From positions 62,001-126,000 of the forward strand of contig JAKLMB010000031.1 in assembly GCA_022813625.1 (NCBI GenBank): 64,000 bases of DNA. Reading direction: 5' to 3'. Of this stretch, positions 55,143-64,000 are shown piece after piece. The notes beneath the pieces were generated by a model that worked only from the letters and a program-made list of their open reading frames with translations, was not told the origin of the DNA and ran no database searches. The DNA comes from Aaosphaeria pasadenensis (lineage: Eukaryota; Ascomycota; Dothideomycetes; Pleosporales). Positions within the stretch are counted from its first letter, which is position 1. Every line of letters starts with the position of its first letter. The position numbers and the translations under genes are program-made.

Positions 55143-58100
55143 ATGGGCTTCGCAAAGCAAGCAGGGCGCGGGATTCGCATTGCCATAGACCGCGGCGGCA
55201 CTTTCACAGATTGCGTGGGCAACCCAGGAACAGGAAAGATGGAGGACGACGTCCTCATCAAGCTCCTCTCGGTGGACCCTTCAAACTACGACGACGCGCC
55301 CCTCGAAGGCATCCGCCGACTTCTTTCACAATTCACCGGCAAGGAAATTCCTCGCGGCGAGCCATTAGATACATCGAAGATCGAAAGTATTCGGATGGGT
55401 ACGACAGTAGCCACCAATGCGCTATTAGAACGCAAGGGAGAGGATATTGCTCTGGTTGTGACGAAAGGCTTCAAAGACTGCCTCACGATAGGAAACCAGT
55501 CGCGGCCGAATATCTTCGCGCTCGACATTCGGAAGCCGGAGGTCCTATATAAAAAGGTGGTGGAGATTGACGAACGCGTGACGCTCGAAGATTATGCTGA
55601 GGATCCGGAGCGCACTCGAACGGAAGCAGAATCGATCGAGAAAGCAGGTGCAGATGCTACACTCGTCACAGGACTGTCAGGCGAGACAGTGCGGATATTA
55701 CAGCGTCCTCGGGATGAAGCGATACGGAAACAACTGCAGGAGGTTTACGATGGCGGTCTACGAAGCATCGCCGTGTGTCTCATGCATGGCTACACCTATC
55801 CAAACCACGAAGCTTTGGTCGGTCGAATAGCGAAAGAAATTGGCTTTGAGCATGTCAGTTTAAGCCACGAACTCATGCCCATGATTAAGCTTGTCCCTCG
55901 CGCCACATCTGCGTGTGCAGACGCCTACCTCACCCCGGCGATTCGGAAGTACATTGACGGATTTTCGAAAGGCTTCGAAGGTGGACTGGGGACTAAGAGC
56001 GTCAAGCGCGAACAAGGATCTAAAGGCGCACGTTGCGAATTCATGCAATCCGATGGCGGTCTAGTGGATGTGGATATCTTCTCTGGCCTGAAAGCAATTC
56101 TGTCCGGCCCCGCTGGCGGTGTCGTAGGATATGCCCTGACTTCTTACGACCCTAACACCAAGATCCCCGTCATAGGTTTCGATATGGGCGGCACAAGTAC
56201 TGACGTCAGTCGGTATGGTGCGGGACGGTACGATCACGTTTTTGAGACGACCACGGCTGGTGTTACCATCCAGTCGCCTCAACTAGACATCAATACTGTC
56301 GCAGCAGGCGGTGGCTCGAGGTTGTTCTGGAAGAATGGCCTTTTCGTCGTGGGCCCTGAATCTGCATCCGCTCACCCTGGCCCCGCATGCTACCGTAAAG
56401 GTGGACCTTTGACCATCACTGATGCCAATCTCTTCCTCGGTCGCCTGCTGCCAGATTTCTTCCCAAAGATCTTCGGCAAGAACGAGGACGAAGGCCTAGA
56501 TTCCGAGGCGAGCGAGAAGCTGTTCAAAGAATTGGCTGCTACCATTAACAAGGAGGTTTCTGGTGGAAGCAAGGATAAGGAGATGTCGCTAGACGAGGTA
56601 GCGTATGGGTTTATCAAGATCGCCAACGAGACAATGACCCGACCTATTCGAAGTCTGACCGAGGCTCGAGGCCATGACACGTCCAAGCATCGCCTGGCAA
56701 CGTTCGGAGGTGCTGGTGGTCAGCACGCCGTTGCTATTGCCGAAGCGCTCGGTATATCGCAGATCTTGATCCACAGATACTCGTCTGTGCTTTCGGCCTA
56801 TGGTATGGCTCTCGCAGATGTTGTAGACGAGAGGCAGGAACCAGAGTCGAAGGTGTGGTCCGATGATAAAGAGGTTCGGGAATACCTCCAGCAAAAGATG
56901 AATGAATTGAAGTCAAAGTCGATTGCAACCCTGAAAGATCAAGGCTTCGAGGAAGGTCAGATACACTTTGAGGAGTATCTCAATTTGCGGTACCGTGGAA
57001 CCGAGTCTGCCTTGATGATTGTCAAGCCTTCGAAAGAGGAGGCCGACAAAGACTTCGGAGGTGATGAGTGGGCTTTTGATAAGGCATTCGTTAAGCAGCA
57101 CGAACAGGAGTTTGGTTTCACCCTTCCCGATAGAGACATCATTGTGGATGATGTGCGGGCCCGAGGCATAGGCAAGACTTTTGAAGGTCTCGAGAAGACA
57201 GTCGACCAACAGCTCAAGGAGATCAAGCCCCGCGATCTAGCCCGAGAGGACAAGCGATATGGCACCAAACAGGTATACTTTGAGGGAGGCCGACAAGAGA
57301 CTTCGATCTACAAGCTCGAGGATCTAGCTGTCGGCGATCGCCTCCAGGGCCCAGCAATTATTGCAGACGGTACCCAGACTATTGTAGTCACACCGGGAGC
57401 CTCTGCTCTTTTGATCAACACCCACGTCATCATTAACATTGGTGAGAGTGACGGCCAGGACAAGCAAATCGATACCAAGGAAGTCGATCCGATCCTCTTG
57501 AGCATTTTCGCTCATCGCTTCATGGCCATTGCCGAACAGATGGGACGGGCATTGCAAAAGACCAGTGTCAGCACCAACGTGAAAGAACGTCTCGACTACT
57601 CCTGTGCTCTCTTCGATGCCGACGGAGGTCTCGTAGCTAATGGTAAGTGTTCTATCACGAGCACATGCAAACAAATCCTAACACATTGCAGCACCCCATC
57701 TCCCGGTTCATCTGGGCAGTATGTCGACATGCGTGCGCAAACAAGCTGCGATATGGAAAGGCAAGTTGAAGAAGGGCGACGTGATCGTCTCGAATCACCC
57801 CATGTTCGGAGGCACCCATCTCCCAGACATAACGGTGATCACTCCAGCATTTTCTGGGGACAAGATCATTTTCTATGTCGCTTCACGTGCTCACCACGCC
57901 GACATTGGCGGAATTCTCCCCGGATCGATGCCTCCTATGTCACGAGAACTGTATCAAGAGGGTGCAGCTATCAAGTCTGAGAAGCTCGTGTCTGAAGGCC
58001 ACTTCAACGAGAAACGCATCACAGAACTACTTCTCGACGAGCCAGGCCAATATCCCGGCTGCTCGGGAACAAGATGCCTCAGCGATAACATCAACGACCT

Positions 58101-59397
58101 CAAAGCACAAGTCGCCGCGAATCAGAAAGGAATCAACCTGATCTCGACGCTGATGTCCGACTACGGCGAGGAGGTTGTCCAATTCTACATGCGCAACATC
58201 CAAGCCAATGCCGAGAATTCAGTTCGCCATCTCCTCAAGCAAGTCTACAAGCGCTTTGAGGGGCAAGATCTGTCCGCGATAGACTACATGGACGACGGCT
58301 CGCCCATCAAACTGAAAGTCACCATCGACCCCGACAAGGGCGAAGCGACCTTCGACTTCAGCGGCACAGGCCCAGAAGTCTACGCCAACATCAACGCCCC
58401 AGAAGCCGTCACATACTCCGCCATCATCTACTGCCTCCGGTGTCTCATCTCCGAAGACATCCCCCTCAACCAAGGCTGCCTCGCCCCAATCACCGTCCTC
58501 ATACCCAAGAAGTCCTTCCTCTCCCCAAGCGACAACGCCGCCGTCGTCGGCGGCAACGTCCTCACATCGCAACGCGTAACGGACGTCGTGCTGAAAGCCT
58601 TCCGCGCGTGCGCTGCCTCCCAAGGCGACACCAACAACCTGACCTTCGGCTTCGGCGGCACCGTCTTCTCCCCCGACGGCACCTCCTCCTCCCCCTCCCG
58701 GAAAGAAACCAAAGGCTTCGGATACTACGAGACGATCGCAGGCGGGTCAGGCGCCGGCCCGACCTGGAACGGCACCAGCGGCGTACACACGCACATGACC
58801 AACACGCGGATCACCGATTCGGAGGTCTTCGAGCGGCGGTACCCGGTGCTGCTGCGGGAGTTCGGGTTGCGGACGGGGAGCGCGGGCGTGGGCGCGCACA
58901 ACGGCGGCGAGGGCGTCATCCGCGACATCGAGTTCCGCATCCCCGTGCAGGTTAGCATTCTCAGCGAGAGGAGGGTGTATCATCCGTATGGACTTGAGGG
59001 TGGAGGCGACGCGGCGTGTGGGTTGAATATCTGGGCGAGGAAGGTGGATAGGAAGGCTGTGGATAGGAATTCAGATTCTAAGGCTGGGGGTGCTGCGAAT
59101 GGCGGTGGGGAGGCGAGTAGAGATCAGACGATTGAGGAGCTGCAGGCGAAGGAGGAGGGTATCGTTCATCCTGGTGGAGAGGAGAAGGAAGGTGTGGAGT
59201 ATAGGTATATCAATATGGGTGCGAAGAATACGGCGAGTATGCAGCCGGGTGAGAGGATCATCATTTATACACCTGGTGGTGGTGCTTGGGGCAAGGCAGG
59301 TGAGGAGAGTAAGGTCAAGGATCAGAAGGATCCCCAGCTTGCGTGGAAGAAGGGAAGTGTCGCTGAGAGGATGTTAACAGCGGAGGCGAGTGCGTAG
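55143..59397 (+). CDS. OXP1: 5-oxoprolinase (ATP-hydrolysing), fused HyuA-HyuB type
   Basis: Exons 55143-57642 and 57692-59397, joined across a 49-base intron (GTAAGT donor, TTGCAG acceptor), give about 1,401 residues. The N-terminal hydantoinase A/oxoprolinase part begins IRIAIDRGGTFTDCVG, has MGTTVATNALLERKGE near 100, GFDMGGTSTDVSR near 345 and RLATFGGAGGQHA near 520. The hydantoinase B part follows the intron, with NHPMFGGTHLPDITV, AHHADIGGILPGSMPP and FDFSGTGPEVYANINAPEA. The enzyme opens 5-oxo-L-proline to glutamate with ATP in the gamma-glutamyl (glutathione) cycle. It is somewhat longer than yeast Oxp1 (1,286), partly through a Gly/Glu-rich insert near residue 1310. Without the intron the two halves would look like separate genes. 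Confidence 0.95.
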
Positions 59398-59987
59398 ATG
59401 TGCTGTTGAATATAGAATTAGCTTCTGATGTACAGATTATATGTATGCCAACAAATTCAAGCATGACTTGACACTTATAGTATTTTCCTTGGATGTGCAC
59501 AAGGCTTAAGATCATAACAATTAGCTAGGTAGATATCGGGGGGCCGGAAGATCTTGTCTTCAATCCTATCGGAATCTGAAAGAAGAAGGGGTGCTGATGG
59601 CTGGTTGGACGTTATTCTGGAACCTCGCGGCGCGCAATACTTTCATCAGTGAGTACTCCGTCACCCAGCATTAGATCGGGATGCCCTTTGACACGAACGC
59701 AACATAGGGGACAATGAGTTTACTTTCAGAAGGCCTTCAATCGCATTCCATTTGGGTGTTTTGTTTGTATGCTACAGTCCATGATCATGACCGTCATCAT
59801 CTGTTCCCTCCCACCTAATTTTCATATTCGCCACACCGTTCATCAATACGAAATCCGATTGAGGGGGGCCTTCCTTTCCCGTCCCATGATGCTTTCCGAT
59901 GATTGCGCCGAGGTGGTGCCCACACAAGGAGAGAGAAAGTTCGAATTGAGAAACCACGCCTGCCTGCTGCACAAAATGACAATGCGC
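59398..59987. other. Intergenic between convergent genes
   Basis: This is 3' flank of the oxoprolinase gene and of eL42. No gene seen. Confidence 0.5.
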
Positions 59988-61026
59988 TTAGAAGACGAGA
60001 GCGGCACCCTTGGTCTTCTTGTCACCACCAAGCTCGAAGTGCTTGCATCGCTTGAGAGCGAGCTGTGCCTTGGTCTTGCAGGCAGTGCACTCAAGTCGGA
60101 GCACAACCTTCTCTGCGGAGGGTGTCAGACGTGCATCACAGTTGAGATTGATTCGTCAGTATACGTACTCGTTGTCTTAGCACGCTTGTGGAAAACGGGC
60201 TTGGTCTGACCTCCGTAACCGGACTGCTTGCGGTCGTAACGCCTCTTTCCCTGGGCGAACAGCGAAGCCTTACCAGCCTTGTACTGGGTGACCTTGTGCT
60301 CTGCGAAGTGTCGCGTCAGTGGATCGATCGTGCTAGTATTGTGAAAAGGGCTACCCACGAGTGTGCTTCTGGCATTGCTTGCCCTTGCAGTAGGTCCTCC
60401 TGGTCTTGGGAATGTTCACCTGGATGCGGTGTTAGCAATCTTCCACCATGTATGCCAATCCCTGAGAGTCGAATATTTTTTGGCTTCGTTTATGATAGGC
60501 GAACGACATGGACATGCGACGATCGAAATTCGAGAACGACGTGATTTCGGCGAATATAACGTGGGTTCATCGGAATGAAGGAATCTCGGCTCGAGATTGC
60601 GTCGTTGCTTTGCAGATACCAAAGTTGCAAATGTCTTTGAAGCAAGTGTTGACAGACATTTCTGACATCTGTGGAAGCGATGGTGTTAGGTGGTTGAATT
60701 TTGCGGATCTCCACCACAGGCGATGAAGTGCTGTTACGAATCCAGGCAAACTGATCCCTCAGCCATTGCAAGTCTCCATTGCTTTCCAGACTCTGGATAG
60801 CATGACATCTTCCTCTCCGTCAATCTTCAGCATCGTTGTCCTATTTCGCTGCCTGTCGCTGTCCGTTTATTGCAAGCATCATTTCGTAATCGAAAACGGG
60901 AATCGTCGAGTATCGGAACCGTCGTGCAGCCTGTAGTCGCCATCGCATGTCCATGTCGCGAATATATCAAGAACGAGAAGCCTGTAATAAATAATACTCT
61001 CAAGAGAGACCTGTAACACTCACCAT
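59988..61026 (-). CDS. RPL42: 60S ribosomal protein eL42 (L44/L36a)
   Basis: Four exons (61024-61026, 60359-60419, 60169-60300, 59988-60112) give exactly 106 residues, the family length. Exon 1 holds only the ATG, followed by GTGAGT and a 604-base intron. The joined protein is MVNIPKTRRTYCKGKQCQKH, then HKVTQYKAGKASLFAQGKRR, QSGYGGQTKPVFHKRAKTTK and the end GGDKKTKGAALVF. Cys12, Cys17, Cys74 and Cys77 form the expected zinc site. Residue 56 is Pro; in yeasts Pro56 marks the cycloheximide-sensitive form and Gln56 the resistant one. The protein sits near the ribosomal E site. All joins are forced by the very conserved sequence. Confidence 0.96.
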
Positions 61027-61596
61027 CTTGACGAATATGTGTCTTTCGTTTGGTGGGTTGGGCGTGGCGTTGTCGTTAATTCGGATAGCGGGAGATGATT
61101 GTGGTTGAAATTCGTCCACTCGCTTCCTCGGTGTGTGCACACGTGACTCGGATTAATTTTAATCCGCACACTGAACATCAATGTCTCTCTAGTGCGAGCA
61201 CGAGTAATTACTTGAAGATGAGTGGAGATCGATCGGCGAATTATTCACGGTTGCAAATGACGATATGCAACTCTGTGACCCCCTCTGTAGGCATATTTCA
61301 TCTCATCGACACCGTTCACTGAATGCCTTGCACAGTCCCTTCTATTCTCGCATGTTGATGCATTAATGCATTCAAGCGGACAATTGCACTGTTTTGCACA
61401 TAGATCGCATGGTCGTCAATGTGATTGGACGATAGAATGAATTGTTGACAATAGATAGTAACGGAAGTACCCTATGGTGTGGTATCTCAAGAAAAGGCCG
61501 AATGTTCGTTCGCCGTCTAAGACCAAAAATAAACACGTTGACTCAAACGAAGGTAGAGGCGTGCTACAGCAATAGAAATTAAAGAAAGGAAATAGT
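61027..61596. promoter_or_regulatory. eL42 promoter region and SRC1 3' flank
   Basis: It lies upstream of eL42 (minus). It includes a perfect 14-base palindrome ATGCATTAATGCAT at 61358-61371. No gene seen. Confidence 0.4.
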
Positions 61597-63748
61597 TCAG
61601 TAAATAGGCCGGCCTTCATCCCAAGTCTTTAGCTCTTGTTTCACCTGTCGAGCAGCACTGTCTGGGGGACTGCTTGGGATGGCCGGCCCGAAGCTGTAAC
61701 GTCCGCTCTGGCGCTTGTTTCCAGCGCTCCGACCGTCCTCAATCATCTGCACAGGTCCAACCCATTCCCACATTCGGGCAACGTCGCCTGTCTGGGTTTC
61801 TTTGACCGCAGCGCGCACATTTGAATTGTGCTCAACCTTCTTCTGCACCTTCTGCCACAACTTCTGGCGACGGGCAGCGGAGAACTCTGCCCTCAAAATA
61901 TCGTCACGAAGCTGGGTCATGCTAATCCCAAGCTCTGGATACGCACTTGGGTCCTGGTGATTGAAGGAGGCATGATTTGCAAGCCGATCGAAGACATCGC
62001 TGGCGAGCTGCTTTGCGCGGACTTCCATGGCGCGGTTTGCAGTGAATGAATAGCGCCCATAGGACCCCGACCCCAACAACAATACGATTAGAGCAAGCTG
62101 CCAAAGATGTCGCTCCACTGCTTGTCGGAGGGATCGTTTGATGCTGCATCCGAGGGGGAGTTCTGCAAGGGAGTTTGATGCGAGTCGTCGGTCGCCGGTG
62201 GTTCTGTATGGGCAGCGACAAGACTGATTAGTACAGTCTCGAGTCAGAAACGTTACAATTAGGAATATAGGAAAGTACTTACCCGTTGGTGTGCTCGGCA
62301 ACCTCCTCACGTCGAACTACCTCTCCAATAGCGTCTCTGAACAGGTTTTCGAACTCGTCGTCAGACATGCCTTTCCTCTTCACAGAAGAAAGCTTCTCCT
62401 TGAGCTCTGTCTCAGAGACTTCTGGACTCTGCACTGGCTTTCCCTCCTTATCGGGCTCTCCGCACTCAAACTGCGCTTTCCGCTCTCGTAGAGCATGCAC
62501 AGCTCGATCTGCGACTAGGGTAACGCGTCGCGTTTTCTCGCTATCGGGTTCACAGGTCGGGGGCAGGGGTATCAACCCTCCAAATGAAAGCGGGTGCTCT
62601 TTCTTGACGAAATCTTTGTCACAAACAAGCTCCAGATTCTGGTAACAGATGGCATGTGGGGGGCAGGGTTCGCACTGGGGAAGAGCTGGGCTCGCCCATT
62701 CCGGGATATCAAGATTTGCCAAGTATGTAGACTCTCGGCCGATGCCGCAGAAGCCTACGACGTACTTTTCCTGCCTCCACAATCCACCTAAGACTGCGGC
62801 CGTTGTGCTGAGCAAAGTAAGGGAAAATGCCTTCAGCGTGCCACTAGCTTTAGAGGGTTTATTTCGCCGGCGTGGAGGTAGAATGTCTTTCTCGCCGTTC
62901 TTAGCTCGTTCGCGGACCAGCGATAATTGCTCTTCGGGCGTGAACTCTTCACCCAAATCATTATCATCTGGCTCTGGAAGCTCTTCCTCCTTATACTCTT
63001 GTTTGATGGGAACATCGAAGGTCCGGCGTGTCGGAACAACGATGCCATCGTCAAGTTGCTCAGCGCTGGGCTGAACTGTCCTGCGCCGATGTGTATCACT
63101 CTTCCGCTTCTCTTTATGTTCGAACCCTATGGTCTTCCGTCTGCGATCGCGTGAAACTGTATCCGGGGCTACCGGCGAGCTGCCGCTTTGGAAAGGGTTG
63201 TCTTGGGTGAAAGGACTCTCAATATCATGGTTATGCCATGATTCAGGGTCGGGAGAATCCTGCTTCACGGCTGGAGTAACCGACTTGCGGTTACGGCGAA
63301 CTGCAGGCTGATCCTCCGGTTCTAGGTCAGATGTGCGTGCATGCTTTGTAGGGACAGTCCGAGAAGGGGTCTTTGAGCGAGTGGTAGGAAGATCATGCTC
63401 CTCCTCAGTGGCAGCCCTGGTACGCCTCGACGTGCGTCGGACTGTGGAAGGCGGAGGAGGGGCAAGTAGAGTGTCATCTTCGGGGTCCTCTGTCGTTGTA
63501 CTCTCCTGGCTTGAGGGAACATCGACGATGCCTCTGGTAGAGCGCTTTGTCCGAGCCTGCGCGCGTTGAATTTTGTCTGCTTGAGGGAGTACCTGCTCTC
63601 GAAAGTGGTCGAGAAGAATGGCCTTCTTTGCAGAAGAAGGATAGGTCACGCCGTGCTTCAACAAGATACTGCGCAGCTCTGGGACAGTTATCTTTGACGG
63701 GTCGACCTCGGGGTCGAAGTACCAGTACTCTCCGCGCGCATCAGCCAT
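61597..63748 (-). CDS. SRC1: Inner nuclear membrane protein of the Src1/Heh1 (Man1-Src1) family
   Basis: Exons 62283-63748 and 61597-62203, joined across a 79-base intron (GTAAGT donor, CATACAG acceptor), give about 690 residues. The N-terminal HeH/LEM-like motif lies at about residues 15-50 (ITVPELRSILLKHGVTYP then AKKAILLDHFREQV). A Ser/Arg-rich, probably nucleoplasmic stretch follows. Transmembrane segment 1 is near 303-322 and segment 2 near 520-541 (HLWQLALIVLLLGS). The Man1-Src1p C-terminal domain spans the rest, with a winged-helix-like end. These proteins tether chromatin and rDNA to the nuclear envelope and help with nuclear pore quality control. The start is the ATG of MADARGEYWYFDPE; the frame is open slightly further upstream but has no ATG there. 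Confidence 0.92.
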
Positions 63749-64000
63749 GTTGTGAGGGTTGTGCAAGGAACGTGGAAAGGAAATGCGCGGTTGTGTTGTT
63801 AGACCAGTGCTGTATACTTGATCGGCCAGAATGTGCGCAGGCTTAAGCGGGTGGGTGAAGTGGGTTGTTATGATGTCAGTTGATGAGGCAACGAAAGCTC
63901 ACGATTATCCGAGCGCACGGACCACAAAGTCGCTCTTCCTTGTTCCGGGCATCCCACTCACTCATTGCCCACGTGCGCAGGTCGACTCTGGCATTTTCTT

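Noticed and set aside
57721..59397. Stand-alone hydantoinase B gene starting at MSTCVRKQ
   Set aside because: A strong intron just upstream joins it in frame with the oxoprolinase N-terminal half.

Overview
The window is nuclear DNA of a filamentous ascomycete (Pezizomycotina; a Dothideomycete-like genome is my best guess). The evidence is short GT-AG introns of about 48-80 bases in most genes, a HET-domain gene, a CAP20/perilipin-like gene, a GPI-type cell-surface gene, and eukaryotic core genes with clear fungal character. I see no bacterial-type operons, CRISPR array, rRNA or convincing tRNA. I rebuilt exon structures by hand from splice signals and reading frame. Seventeen complete protein genes, one 3' gene end and one broken gene are supported.

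Layout. 1-273: 3' end of a COG4-like gene. 0.9-5.0 kb: secreted GH125 mannosidase facing a HET-domain gene. 5.4-8.0 kb: SOF1 and ribosomal protein eL27, divergent across 228 bases. 9.4-10.1 kb: CAP20/perilipin-like gene. 10.1-13.2 kb: no gene seen. 13.2-15.7 kb: a broken diterpene-cyclase fragment directly downstream of a cytochrome P450 gene on the same strand; I read this as a decaying terpenoid locus. 16.7-18.5 kb: a Gly-rich MGC-start small protein and a hotdog thioesterase. 19.0-22.2 kb: PXA/PX sorting nexin. 23.1-30.3 kb: a coiled-coil protein of about 2,378 residues with several internal repeat families and a separate first exon. 31.3-32.7 kb: proteasome subunit RPN6. 32.7-41.6 kb: gene-poor, holding only one SDR-like reductase whose active-site residues look altered. 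41.6-48.8 kb: RNA polymerase I subunit RPA190 and splicing factor PRP3, divergent across 295 bases. 49.5-53.4 kb: a small membrane/coiled-coil protein, a thioredoxin with a WCAQC site, and a GPI-type surface protein. 55.1-59.4 kb: 5-oxoprolinase. 60.0-61.0 kb: ribosomal protein eL42. 61.6-63.7 kb: SRC1/HEH inner nuclear membrane protein.

How the genes relate. Much of the window serves ribosome production and RNA processing (SOF1, eL27, RPA190, eL42, PRP3). Two of these genes sit head to head with a partner of related function, so shared promoters are plausible. The accessory genes (HET, P450 plus cyclase relic, SDR) lie in or next to gene-poor stretches. I found no clearly new multi-gene system. 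The points most worth a second look are the cyclase relic whose DxDD motif is lost, a P450 intron whose canonical removal would create a stop codon, the repeat architecture of the giant coiled-coil protein, and the SDR with a displaced Tyr and no Lys in its YxxxK region.
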